Assembly: GCA_014874455.1 (NCBI GenBank)
Contig: JADBJL010000090.1
Span: 1 to 64,000 of the forward strand
Reading direction: 5' to 3'
Source of the DNA: Thermomicrobiaceae bacterium
GTDB taxonomy: Bacteria; Chloroflexota; Chloroflexia; Thermomicrobiales; Thermomicrobiaceae
DNA: 64,000 nucleotides
The first letter of the stretch is position 1; every line of letters begins with the position of its first letter. The position numbers and the translations under genes were made by a program. This document shows positions 28,735-36,678 of this stretch, piece by piece. Under the pieces are notes generated by a model. The model did no database searches and was not told the origin of the DNA. It saw only the letters and a list, made by a program, of their open reading frames with translations.

Positions 28735-30088
28735 ACCTTGCTGCTACCTTTCCTCTGGGCAGGTCAAGTATGAGGCGTGTTCCCCTGCCCGGAGCCGTGT
28801 CCAGAGTGAACCTGGCGCCGATAGCCGCTGCTCGCTCCCGGATGGACTGCAAACCGAGGTGAGGCCTGGGCCCTCGGGCGATGTTTTCTGGTTCGAAGCC
28901 ACGTCCATTGTCCTGAACGATGACGCGGCAAGCATCTTCTTGAAAAGAGAACACGACCCGCACTTCGCTGGCACGGGAGTGTTTGCGCGCATTGGTCAGT
29001 CCCTCCTGAATGATCCTCAGGAGCTGAACTTCAGCCCCGGTGTCGAAGACCCAGGGCGTGCCTTCCACGACCATCTCCGCGGGGATCCCGGACAGGTCGG
29101 AGAAACGCTGAACGTAGTCCCTCAGGCTCTCAAGGAGGGGCCGCTTGCAGCCACTGGTGCTAAGGGCAAGAATGCCCTCGCGCACGTCGTCGTAGGTCTC
29201 TTGGGCAGCAACCTCCAACTGTTCCATCTGCTGGATCGCGGCGTCCACGTCCCTCGCGCGCAACAGCTCTTTCACAGCTTGGGCCTTGGTATTGACGTAG
29301 CCGAGCACCTGGGCCAAGCCATCGTGCATCTCGCGGGCCAGGCGCTCCCTTTCGCCCAGAATGGCCAGCGTCTGCACCTCTTCATGAAGTTGCGCGTTCT
29401 CCACCGCAATAGCGATATGCTCTGCAACCAGCTCCAACAGCCTCAGCTCACCCTCGCTGGTCAGCGCCCTGGGGTCGCGGGAGGCGACCGTGAGGACGCC
29501 GATCGTACCAGTACTCCGCCGCAAGGGCATGGCATAAAGAGTCTTAAATCCTTGTACCTTCACGGCATCGCGAAGGAACCTCTCGTCATCAGGAAGGTTA
29601 TGCACCAAGATGGGCTGTCCTGTCTGGGCGACGATGCCCGGATATCCTTCCCCCAGCTTGAAACGTTCCACCTGGAAGAACGCTTCTTTGGCCTCACCAC
29701 AGTGATGGCGAAGGACTACGATTCCCTCCTTCGGTTCCACTACCCAGACCTCGGCCGCCTCGGCGGTGGTGGCCTCCAGGGTTGCTTCCAGGGCAGCCGG
29801 CAGCACCCTTTCTAGGTCTACGGACTCTTCTACTGCCCGGCCGACTTTGAGGAGAGCGTTGAGCTCCCTGTTTTGCTGGAGGATCTGTGCCTCGATGCGA
29901 CGGAAGAGGCCAACCATGAAAAATGAGAAAGGAATAATACCGAGAACAATAACAATTGAGAGGGTAATGTGTTCGCCCGTGTGGCCAAAGAGCTCGGCCC
30001 GGTGGGGGAAATAACTGAGACCCACAAGAGCCCCTACGCTTGTGGCCGGCACGAGGATGCCTATGATTAGCAACCGCTTCAGGTTCAT
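28712..30088 (-). CDS. GAF-domain sensor histidine kinase (HisKA_3 type)
   Basis: A 458-residue membrane sensor. Two hydrophobic segments lie at about 5-25 and 40-63, followed by a GAF domain (about 85-240) with no obvious haem or Cys ligand. The phosphoacceptor His is in REMHDGLAQVLGYVNTKAQAV (HisKA_3), and the HATPase has the GRGFEPENIARG and GRGTRL boxes. It is the partner of the overlapping NarL-type regulator. An AT-rich stretch upstream (TAAAAT, minus strand near 30110) may be its promoter. The signal is unknown. Confidence 0.9.
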   Translation of the reverse strand: MNLKRLLIIGILVPATSVGALVGLSYFPHRAELFGHTGEHITLSIVIVLGIIPFSFFMVGLFRRIEAQILQQNRELNALLKVGRAVEESVDLERVLPAALEATLEATTAEAAEVWVVEPKEGIVVLRHHCGEAKEAFFQVERFKLGEGYPGIVAQTGQPILVHNLPDDERFLRDAVKVQGFKTLYAMPLRRSTGTIGVLTVASRDPRALTSEGELRLLELVAEHIAIAVENAQLHEEVQTLAILGERERLAREMHDGLAQVLGYVNTKAQAVKELLRARDVDAAIQQMEQLEVAAQETYDDVREGILALSTSGCKRPLLESLRDYVQRFSDLSGIPAEMVVEGTPWVFDTGAEVQLLRIIQEGLTNARKHSRASEVRVVFSFQEDACRVIVQDNGRGFEPENIARGPRPHLGLQSIRERAAAIGARFTLDTAPGRGTRLILDLPRGKVAARYDKSSHR

Positions 30089-30300
30089 GGCCTCTGCCCT
30101 CGCAGGGTAATTTTACACAATTTTATGCCTTTATACCGGTGGCCGCGCCCCGGCACGGGCACGACCGAACGCGAACAGGATCGGCGCCAGGGGGACGATC
30201 CTACCCCGGCGCTCCCCGTCAATGAGGAGGGGAGCCGAGCCGACCCAGCGGTGACGCGGGAGCGAGTAGTGTTCACCACACGGCTATGAAGATTGACCTA

Positions 30301-30346
30301 GCACCAGACGCGGTCCGGTGGGCATGACCCGGACCGTGCCTGGTGC
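30301..30346. repeat. 18-bp imperfect inverted repeat
   Basis: Arms 30301-30318 and 30329-30346 pair with one mismatch and one G-U around a 10-base loop. There is no T run on either side. It could be a terminator for the cupredoxin gene (minus strand) or the end of a lost mobile element. Confidence 0.55.
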
Positions 30347-30432
30347 ACCCAAATCGTGTGTCTTGCTGCCTCGGCGTCGATGGCGGCGTTCCAGGCCCGC
30401 CAGCTGGTGCACCCAAATCGTGTGTCTTGCTG
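30340..30432. repeat. two exact copies of a 29-bp sequence, 64-bp period
   Basis: The same 29 bases (starting CTGGTGCACCCAAATCG) occur at 30340-30368 and 30404-30432, separated by 35 unique bases. The first copy begins inside the right arm of the adjacent hairpin. Unit sizes resemble a one-spacer CRISPR, but there are no cas genes and no further units. Confidence 0.75.
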
Positions 30433-30451
30433 AGGTACCCGGCGTGTCGCT

Positions 30452-30919
30452 CTACTTCGCCTCAACGGTTAGTAGTTGCTTCATTCCTGCCTCGTAGTGC
30501 CCGGGCAAGCGACACGACGCCTCCAACTGCCCTGGTTGCTCAAACGTGACTTCCACACTGGCTGTGGCACCGGGCCCAAGATCCTCTTCCTCGATCATGG
30601 CGAGCGCCATCTTGTCCAATTCTTCCATGGACATCTGACTGGAAGGCTCGACGGGCGGCATGATCATCAGCTCGTGGGTGACCATGCCCTTGTTGGTCAC
30701 CACAAAGCGATAGGGAACCCCGACCTTGAACGTCGTCTGTGGAAGCTCGACGTACCACTCGCCAACTTCTACGGGGATAACCACTGCCCCGGTAGATTCC
30801 TGGTTCCTTTCCGCCGCTGGTGCCGCCGTCTCGCTGAACGATATGGCGCCGCTGTAAGTCAGTCCCAGCAGGGCCATGGACAGCAATACCGCGATGATCA
30901 GCAAGGTCTTGAGGCGCAT
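30452..30919 (-). CDS. exported cupredoxin (type-1 copper protein)
   Basis: A blue-copper-fold protein probably acting outside the membrane in electron transfer or copper handling. Residues 1-27 form a signal peptide or membrane anchor (MRLKTLLIIAVLLSMALLGL). The copper ligands are visible: His82 in VTHELMI, then Cys136, His141 and Met146 in SCRLPGHYEAGM. Length is 155 residues from ATG 30919; the frame upstream to 30961 is unlikely. It lies upstream of the GAF sensor-kinase gene on the same strand, separated by 363 bases. Confidence 0.88.
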   Translation of the reverse strand: MRLKTLLIIAVLLSMALLGLTYSGAISFSETAAPAAERNQESTGAVVIPVEVGEWYVELPQTTFKVGVPYRFVVTNKGMVTHELMIMPPVEPSSQMSMEELDKMALAMIEEEDLGPGATASVEVTFEQPGQLEASCRLPGHYEAGMKQLLTVEAK

Positions 30920-31558
30920 TTTGGCTGCCTCCCTTCTGGTGTCTTTTCCTACAAGAAGCATGGCATTGCGGGACGCAAAGCATCATGACCTCTGGTCTAG
31001 TTTTGTCCTGGCTTTATGGTCAGGTCGGCCCTATCCAGGTGGACAGGGCATGGACACTAACCTGAGCCGACCGTCCGCCCGCAGCCGTGGTATCCCGATG
31101 ATGCTGTCGCACTCGCTTCTGGTGGGCGTCCCCGCAGTCGCACGCTGCAGCCGCGCGATCCTTCGCGCGCGGTGTCGATAACGAGACCTAGCCCCCTGGA
31201 AAAGTCGAGGCTGCCGATGTACACCTTCGCCCCATTCATGCGGGCTGGAGCCCCAGAGACCGCCCGGGTGCGGAAGTCGTCGACCTCGAGTGGCGAGTAG
31301 CGCGATGCTCTCGTCTCCGGCACGGCGGACCACCGCCAGCGCCAGCCGGCATGCGGCGATGATGCACTGGCCTGGCGGCTCGCCCATGCGCTGGCGTCGG
31401 CCAGCGAGCGGCGGTACGCACCAATCGCTCGCTGACTGTGCCTCACTTCGCCAGTTGCCAGCCATCAGACGGCGCGGTGTGGCCCGCGACTGGCACGGCG
31501 TGAGATATCGTGGTAGTTTGTAAGTAGATCACAGAGTAGCACAGATGGGGCATCTGCT
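30920..31558. other. gene-poor stretch upstream of the DeoR-NosL operon
   Basis: No intact gene is seen. It contains the possible phospholipase-D remnant listed separately. The last 60 bases are AT-rich (GTAGTTTGTAAGTAG) and probably hold the promoter of the 31559 operon, but no YTCAG array is present. Confidence 0.5.
31057..31446 (-). pseudogene. possible remnant of a phospholipase-D-like protein
   Basis: The minus-strand frame contains AKVYIGSLDFSRGLGLVIDTAR, which resembles the C-terminal half of PLD-family domains (xxIGSxNFS...xRELGLVID) but lacks a clean HKD motif. The surrounding sequence is not conserved and the frame has no ribosome site. Very tentative. Confidence 0.25.
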
Positions 31559-32158
31559 ATGCCAGCAACATTGCTAGCCGCGCAGCGCCGACAACGAATC
31601 CTCGACGAGGTACGTGCTCACGGTGCGGTTCGCACTGCCGACCTCTCCAGCCGCCTGGGCGTCTCAGAAATGACGATTCATCGAGACCTCGACCGGCTCG
31701 CGGCGGAGGGCCTCGTGCGAAAGGTTTTCGGTGGGGCGGTCGCCGTGGAGCCCCTGGCAGCGCAACCACACTGCAGCATCTGCGGCGTCTTGCCGGAGAA
31801 GCGGCTCGATTTTACCGTCCACACGACCGATGGCACCCGAGCCGTCGCTTGCTGTCCGCACTGCGGCCTGCTGCTTGTCCGGCGCCTGGGCGCGCAAGTG
31901 CAGTCAGCAGTCACCTTCGACTTCGTGACCCGCCAACCGGTCAATGCGCGCGCGGCTCTCTTTGTGCTCGAGAGCACGGCCACGCCGTGCTGCGCGCCCA
32001 GCCTGCTGGCCTTCGCTCGGCGCGAAGATGCAGCGCGCTTCCAGGCAGGCTTCGGCGGGCGCCTGGCCACGTTCGAGCAAGCTATCGAGTGGCTTGGAGC
32101 AACTGGTCTGGCGAGTGGGAGGGATGAGTGGCATGCAACGCATTCTCGTGGTCGATGA
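31559..32158 (+). CDS. DeoR-type HTH regulator fused to a NosL-like metal-binding domain
   Basis: Residues 5-60 are a DeoR-type winged helix (ILDEVRAHGAVRTADLSSRLGVSEMTIHRDLDRLAAEGLV). The remaining 140 residues are not the usual DeoR sugar-phosphate sensor. They carry CxxC (C72, C75), CCxxC (C98, C99, C102) and a CC pair (C144, C145) in a NosL-like arrangement (FVLESTATPCCAPSLLAFARREDAARF...GG). NosL proteins bind Cu(I), so this is probably a metal-sensing repressor or activator. The gene overlaps the following response-regulator gene by 26 bases. Length is 199 residues. Confidence 0.78.
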   Translation: MPATLLAAQRRQRILDEVRAHGAVRTADLSSRLGVSEMTIHRDLDRLAAEGLVRKVFGGAVAVEPLAAQPHCSICGVLPEKRLDFTVHTTDGTRAVACCPHCGLLLVRRLGAQVQSAVTFDFVTRQPVNARAALFVLESTATPCCAPSLLAFARREDAARFQAGFGGRLATFEQAIEWLGATGLASGRDEWHATHSRGR

Positions 32159-32807
32159 TGACCCGGCCGTGACCAGCGTCCTCAGGCGAAGCCTCGCCTA
32201 TGAAGGTTTCGCCGTCGACACAGCCAACTCCGGGGCCGAAGCGCTCGCCCTCGCCCGCACGCAGACGCCGGATCTGGTCATCCTCGACATCATGTTGCCG
32301 GGCGTGGATGGCCTCGAGGTCCTGCGGCGGCTGCGCGCGGCCGATCCGCAGCTCCCGATCCTGATGCTGACGGCCAAAGATTCCCCGATGGACCAGGTGC
32401 AGGGGCTCGAAGAGGGGGCGGATGACTACGTCGTCAAGCCGTTTACCTTGGAGGTGCTGCTGGCGCGGATACGGGCGCTGCTCCGCCGCCACGAGGCCGA
32501 GCGCCCGCCAGTCCTGCGGTTCGCCGACCTGAGCCTCGACACCGGCACCCGCCGGGCGCGGCGGGGAGACCGTGAAATCGATCTCACTACCACGGAGTAC
32601 AACCTGCTCGTGCAGTTTCTCCGGCATCCGCGGCGGGTGCTGCCCAAGGAGTTCCTGATGGAGCGGGTCTGGGGCTACGACTTCGGCGGCAGCACGAATG
32701 TGCTGGAGGTCTACGTCAAGCAGCTCCGCCAAAAGCTGGAGGCGAACGGGGAGTCGCGGCTCATCCACACGTTGCGCGGAACCGGTTACGTCCTCCGCGA
32801 AGAGTGA
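32133..32807 (+). CDS. OmpR/PhoB-type response regulator
   Basis: Receiver domain with VDDDP and the phosphorylated Asp in LVILDIMLPGVDG, and Lys in VVKPF, then an OmpR-type winged helix (FGGSTNVLEVYVKQLRQKLE). I use ATG 32133 because GGAGGG lies about 9 bases upstream; ATG 32124 is too close to it. Length is 224 residues. It sits in an operon between the DeoR-NosL regulator and a HisKA sensor kinase. It is the best candidate to bind the four YTCAG arrays in this region, because PhoB-class proteins bind head-to-tail repeats with 11-bp period. Confidence 0.93.
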   Translation: MQRILVVDDDPAVTSVLRRSLAYEGFAVDTANSGAEALALARTQTPDLVILDIMLPGVDGLEVLRRLRAADPQLPILMLTAKDSPMDQVQGLEEGADDYVVKPFTLEVLLARIRALLRRHEAERPPVLRFADLSLDTGTRRARRGDREIDLTTTEYNLLVQFLRHPRRVLPKEFLMERVWGYDFGGSTNVLEVYVKQLRQKLEANGESRLIHTLRGTGYVLREE

Positions 32808-32815
32808 GGCGAATC

Positions 32816-34231
32816 ATGTCTCTCCGGCTGCGCCTCGCCCTCTGGTACGGTGTGCTTGCCGGCCTGGCGCTCGTGCTGGTGACGCTGCTGACCTATGCGT
32901 TGCACACTCGCGGTCACTACGACGACCTCGACCACACGCTCGTCAGCGTCACCCAGCACGTGGCTGAAGAGGTCGAGGCATCGACCGAGCCGACCGGAAA
33001 TGCCTTCGTCACCGCTCCGCCCGCTCCGGGTCTAGTGCTGCGCGTCTACGATCCAGACGGGCGCCTCGTGGCGGCCTCCCCGAACGCCGCGCTCGCGCCG
33101 GAGGCCACACCTTGGGCGCTCCTGGCCGGGCCCTCCGTCCCACCATTCGACCCGCTCGTGGGCCTCGTCCCCTCTTTCACGCCGAGCCATCCAGAGCCCG
33201 GAGTGCTGGGGGTCGCCACCGGCCCGGACGGCACGCGCTGGCGCCTCTACGCCCTGCCATTGCGTAACGGGCGGGCGCTGCTGGCGGCCACGCCGCTCGA
33301 CCGGGTGGACGCCGCGACCAGACTCTTCCGCCATATCGTGCCGCTGCTCGCGGGCTTCGGTGCCGTGGGCACCCTGGTGGCCGGCTACCTGCTGGCTGGA
33401 CGCGCCATCCGGCCGGTCGCGACGATGACCGAGACCGCCGACGCGATCGCCCGCTCGCGTGACTTTGCCCGCCGCGTACCCGAGCCGCAACGCCGCGACG
33501 AGCTCGGCCGCCTCGCGGCAACGTTCAACGCGATGCTGGCAAGCCTCCACCAGGCCTACCAGGCCCAGCAGCGGTTCGTGGCCGACGCCTCGCACGAGCT
33601 GCGCGCGCCGCTCACGGCCATCCAAGCCAACCTGGAGTTCATTCGGCGTCATGCGGAACTGCCGACTGCCGATCGGGACGAAGCGATCGCTGAAGCCAGC
33701 CGCGAGGCGAGCCGGCTAGCCCGGCTGGTGGCGGACCTGCTGGTGCTCGCGCGGGCAGATGCTGGCCTGCCGCTGCGCCGCTGGCGTATGGAATTGGATC
33801 GCGTGCTACTGGAGGCATTCGCCGAAGCCCGCCAGCTCGCCCGTGGCCAGCGGCTGGAGATCGGCCGGCTGGAGCCTGCGATGATCACCGGCGACCCCGA
33901 CCGGATCAAGCAACTGGTGCTCATTCTCCTGGACAATGCCATCAAGTACACGCCAGAGGGGGGCCGGGTCACCCTCGAGCTGCAGCGCACCGGTGCCAGC
34001 GCCGAGATCCTGGTTCGCGACACCGGGATCGGGATTGCGCCGGAGGATCTTCCTCACGTCTTCGATCGATTCTACCGCGCGGATCCTGCGCGGAGCCGGG
34101 ATCCGGGTGGCTCCGGCCTCGGCCTCGCGATCGCCCGCTGGATCGCCGAGCAACACGGCGGCCAGATCACGATCGAAAGCAGCCTGGGGCTCGGCACCAC
34201 CGTCAGCGTTCGGCTGCCCCTAGGGTCCTGA
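32816..34231 (+). CDS. HisKA sensor histidine kinase with HAMP domain
   Basis: Membrane sensor of 471 residues. There is a first transmembrane segment at about 9-30, a periplasmic domain of about 130 residues with no clear Cys/His metal cluster, and a second segment at about 176-198. A HAMP linker follows, then the phosphoacceptor motif VADASHELRAPLTAI and HATPase boxes (DNAIKYT, DTGIGIAPEDLPHVFDRFY, GSGLGLAI). ATG 32816 has GAGG 6 bases upstream; a GTG at 32804 overlapping the regulator stop is the alternative. It is the cognate kinase of the OmpR-type regulator. Confidence 0.92.
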   Translation: MSLRLRLALWYGVLAGLALVLVTLLTYALHTRGHYDDLDHTLVSVTQHVAEEVEASTEPTGNAFVTAPPAPGLVLRVYDPDGRLVAASPNAALAPEATPWALLAGPSVPPFDPLVGLVPSFTPSHPEPGVLGVATGPDGTRWRLYALPLRNGRALLAATPLDRVDAATRLFRHIVPLLAGFGAVGTLVAGYLLAGRAIRPVATMTETADAIARSRDFARRVPEPQRRDELGRLAATFNAMLASLHQAYQAQQRFVADASHELRAPLTAIQANLEFIRRHAELPTADRDEAIAEASREASRLARLVADLLVLARADAGLPLRRWRMELDRVLLEAFAEARQLARGQRLEIGRLEPAMITGDPDRIKQLVLILLDNAIKYTPEGGRVTLELQRTGASAEILVRDTGIGIAPEDLPHVFDRFYRADPARSRDPGGSGLGLAIARWIAEQHGGQITIESSLGLGTTVSVRLPLGS

Positions 34232-34237
34232 ACTCTC

Positions 34238-34291
34238 CTCAGGATTCCCTCAGCTTCCCTTCAGGCCCGCTTCAGCGCGCAGGCCTACACT
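34238..34291 (+). promoter_or_regulatory. YTCAG array A with -10 box
   Basis: CTCAG, CTCAG, TTCAG, TTCAG start at 34238, 34249, 34260 and 34271, exactly 11 bp apart. A -10-like TACACT starts at 34286, 15 bases after the start of the last half-site. It drives the HMA-like gene at 34314, with a predicted leader of about 16 bases. No -35 consensus is present, as expected for an activator-dependent promoter. Confidence 0.8.
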
Positions 34292-34313
34292 GTGTCGCGA
34301 CGAGGAGGGCGGC

Positions 34314-34544
34314 ATGAGCACCGCACGACTGACGATGGCGATCTACGGGTTGAGTTGCGGAGGCGGCGGCGCGCTGACCGTGGAGCGTGCCCTGGCGAAG
34401 CTGCCCGGCGTCGTACGCGTCTACGTCAACCCGGCGACGGAGATGGCCTATATCGAGTACGACCCGACGCGGCTGGGCTGGGAGCAACTGGCGGCTGCGG
34501 TCGAAGGCGTCGGCTTTCGAGCCGGCAAGCCTGCTGCCCGATGA
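34314..34544 (+). CDS. HMA-like heavy-metal-associated protein with a single Cys
   Basis: A 76-residue ferredoxin-fold (HMA/CopZ-type) protein: MAIYGLSC, TVERALAKLPGVVRVYVNPATEMAYIEYDPTRL and a C-terminal AAAVEGVGF match the fold. The metal-binding loop is GLSCGGGGALTVE, so only the first Cys of CxxC remains (C15). It may bind metal weakly, bind with another ligand, or serve another role. AGGAGG lies 5 bases before ATG 34314. First gene behind YTCAG array A. Confidence 0.82.
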   Translation: MSTARLTMAIYGLSCGGGGALTVERALAKLPGVVRVYVNPATEMAYIEYDPTRLGWEQLAAAVEGVGFRAGKPAAR

Positions 34545-34627
34545 AGCCCATGCGGTGCGTGGCCCGTCGATGGTGGGAGCGGCATTCCGATGGTCTCTGA
34601 CTGAGTCCATCGTCGCAGGAGGTGAAG

Positions 34628-35122
34628 ATGTTCCTTCGTGTCATAACACTGTGTCTCGGGGCAGCTCTGATCCTGTTGCTGGCGGCCTGCCAGACGCGCG
34701 CCGGTACAGCGCCCGAGGCCGGGTCGGCAGCGACACCGACCCAGTCGGTCACTTCGGCCGCCGGTGTCGCTCGCCCAATCAAGTCGACGGTTCGCGATGG
34801 CGGGGCTGGCGGGGTCACGGTCGAAGCGACCTGGCTCGGTCAGCAGGCGGACGGCACGGTGGCCGTCGAGCTGACGCTCGATACCCATTCGGTCGATCTC
34901 TCGAGCTTCGACGTCGCCGCGAACGTTGCGCTCCGTGACGAGGGTGGCAGCGAGTTGGCGGCGAGCGACTGGCAGGACGAGCGCCGGAACAGCCACCACC
35001 GGTCTGGTGTGGTGCGCTTTCCGGCCCTGCCACCCGGCAGTAACCGGGAGCGGGTGACGCTGGTGGTGCGGAATCTGGCCGGTGTGGCCGAGCGCACGCT
35101 CAGCTTCGAGTTCCAACGATAG
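34628..35122 (+). CDS. conserved lipoprotein of a metal-resistance cluster
   Basis: A type II signal peptide ends in the lipobox LLAAC (Cys at about 21), so the protein is anchored outside the membrane. The mature part is one beta-rich domain with VTVEATWLG, LDTHSVDL and a conserved SDWQDERRNSHHRSGVVRFP stretch holding a His pair. I do not recognise a named family. The start ATG 34628 follows AGGAGGTG. Length is 164 residues. It lies between the HMA-like and Cys/His membrane protein genes, suggesting a role in metal handling at the cell surface. Confidence 0.75.
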   Translation: MFLRVITLCLGAALILLLAACQTRAGTAPEAGSAATPTQSVTSAAGVARPIKSTVRDGGAGGVTVEATWLGQQADGTVAVELTLDTHSVDLSSFDVAANVALRDEGGSELAASDWQDERRNSHHRSGVVRFPALPPGSNRERVTLVVRNLAGVAERTLSFEFQR

Positions 35123-35131
35123 GAGGAGAGG

Positions 35132-35689
35132 ATGCGGGCTAGGCTCACTGTGGAGACCGGGGCAGCAAAGACAGCCGGTCGGCTACCCGGACGGAAAGTC
35201 TTCGTGATCGGCAGGCGGGTACCAGCGCCGATTTGGGGTCTGTTCGGGACAGCGGCTCTCCTGCTCCTGTACGTCGCCATCGTCGGCGGCGCTTCGCGGT
35301 CGTTTGACCACGTGCTGGAACTGCTCGCTACCGACTGGCCTTTCGTCGCGGCGCTCGCGGCGGGCTTTGGCACGCAGGTCGGTCTCTACGCCTATCTACG
35401 CGGCCTGACCCGGGCGCCAAGCGCGGTGGCTGGAGCCACCACCGGCGTCGGCACTGGAACCTCCACCGTCGCGATGGTCGCCTGCTGTGTCCACCACGCA
35501 ACCGACGTCCTTCCCATCCTGGGCCTCTCAGCGGTGACCGGTGCGGCCGGCTTTCTGGCTGAGTGGCGTGTTCCGTTTATGAACCTCGGAATCGTGGTGA
35601 ACTTGATCGGCATCGCACTGAGTCTACGGCTGGTGCGCCAGGCACGGCGCCATCGACGCGCCAGCCCGGCCGGGGCGAGCTGCCGATAG
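35132..35689 (+). CDS. four-helix membrane protein with CCxHHxxD motif
   Basis: A 185-residue membrane protein with predicted helices at about 34-53, 70-88, 108-136 and 147-168. The third helix region contains ACCVHHATDVLPILG (C118, C119, H121, H122, D125), a cluster of possible metal ligands in or near the membrane. The N-terminal 30 residues are basic and cytosolic. Function is unknown. It follows the lipoprotein gene by 9 bases with an AGGAGAG ribosome site, so the two are co-translated and may act together in metal transport or sensing. Confidence 0.75.
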   Translation: MRARLTVETGAAKTAGRLPGRKVFVIGRRVPAPIWGLFGTAALLLLYVAIVGGASRSFDHVLELLATDWPFVAALAAGFGTQVGLYAYLRGLTRAPSAVAGATTGVGTGTSTVAMVACCVHHATDVLPILGLSAVTGAAGFLAEWRVPFMNLGIVVNLIGIALSLRLVRQARRHRRASPAGASCR

Positions 35690-36135
35690 GGGCGACTGAT
35701 TGGGGCGAACAGTGATCGGTAGGGATTCCCGTCGTACCCATCCGGGCCCTTTGGCGCTCTGCCGCCTCAGCCGTGCTGGCGGGGCTTCTGGCAGGCCTCT
35801 GGCTCGGTGGATGCAAGGCCTGGGCGGCGAGCTGACAGCCTGGCGCATCCCGGATGACCAGCTCGGCGCGCGCCCGCTCCAGGCTATTGGCCGTTGGTTG
35901 GCCCATATGAGACCGATCTGGCGCCTGTGCCCCAGTCGTTCCGGTGCTGGCGCTCTATCTCGTGCGGCATGGCCCCGGCAAGCTCTTGTTCAGCGTTGTA
36001 CGCGTGCACATACGGAGGTTGTCTGGTTCGGGAGCCCCAACAGGCACGTCCCCGACGATGCCGGCGAGCGTGCCTGACCTGGGCCATTGATCGTGGCGCG
36101 CTCGAAGAGCGCCTGACACGAAGGAGGTAAACCCG
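35690..36135 (+). pseudogene. decayed exported/membrane protein region
   Basis: No intact gene. One frame encodes IPVVPIRALWRSAASAV then LAGLLAGLWLGGCKAWAAS and a stop at about 35840, which looks like a signal peptide with a lipobox-like GGC. A later piece (ALYLVRHGPGKLLFSVVRVHI) may be from the same or another gene. The final bases hold the AAGGAGGT ribosome site of the YHS gene. Confidence 0.35.
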
Positions 36136-36288
36136 ATGGCCGAGAAGGTGAAGGATCCGGTTTGCGGGATGGAGATCGAGATTCAGCAGGCGGCGGCGAA
36201 GACAGAGTACCAGGGCAAGACCTACTACTTCTGCTCGCCAGGCTGCAAGACGGCGTTCGAGAAGGATCCGAAGAAGTACGTGTCGTAG
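36136..36288 (+). CDS. small YHS-domain protein
   Basis: A 50-residue protein made of one YHS domain: KDPVCGMEIE at the N-terminus and YYFCSPGCKTAFEKDP at the C-terminus, with Cys at 10, 33 and 37. YHS domains occur in copper ATPases and heavy-metal proteins and probably bind metal through these Cys residues. A perfect AAGGAGGT lies 7 bases before the ATG. The same domain occurs at the N-terminus of the CopA protein at 47107, so this one may be a separate metallochaperone. Confidence 0.88.
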   Translation: MAEKVKDPVCGMEIEIQQAAAKTEYQGKTYYFCSPGCKTAFEKDPKKYVS

Positions 36289-36309
36289 CCTGCTTCCCGC
36301 TCGACCAGG

Positions 36310-36678
36310 GCGACACGGGACGATCCGGCTACGGCCGAGGGTGACTTCACCGCCAGAGTCCGGCTGCCCGCCGATCTGGCGCCGGGCACCTACCAGGTGC
36401 GGGTGGTCAGCCCGGTACCGGTGGCGACGAGCATCAACGTGGTCGCGGCTGGCGGGGTGGGCACCTCGACGGTGCAACCCACGGCCGCTGAGCCGCTGGC
36501 GCGCCAGCGACCGCTAGGCGAGACGATCGTTCTGGTGGCACTGTTCGGGATCCTGGCGGGGCTGGGCCTGTTCTTCGCGCAGACGGCCCAGCGAGCGAGT
36601 GCGAGTCCGGGCGGGATGGCTGCTCCAGACGGCTCCAGTCAGGCAGCAGATACCGCGTCACGCACGCGCATAGCGTGA
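36310..36678 (+). pseudogene. 3' remnant of an exported copper-resistance-like protein
   Basis: The open frame DDPATAEGDFTARVRLPADLAPGTYQVRVVSP... encodes the C-terminal part of a beta-sandwich domain, then a linker and one membrane helix (IVLVALFGILAGLGLFFAQ), ending at 36678. It has no start codon at a family-like position and no ribosome site, so the N-terminus appears lost. It resembles cell-surface domains with a C-terminal anchor; an exact family is not evident. Confidence 0.45.

Larger units (their letters stand above)
30089..30451. other. intergenic region with hairpin and direct repeats
   Basis: No gene is seen. The left part is the AT-rich presumed promoter of the sensor-kinase gene; the right part holds the 18-bp imperfect hairpin and a 29-bp direct repeat listed separately. 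Confidence 0.6.

Noticed and set aside
30340-30432. CRISPR array with two repeats and one spacer
   Set aside because: Only two units, no cas genes, no leader, and the first repeat overlaps a hairpin arm. Kept as a plain repeat.
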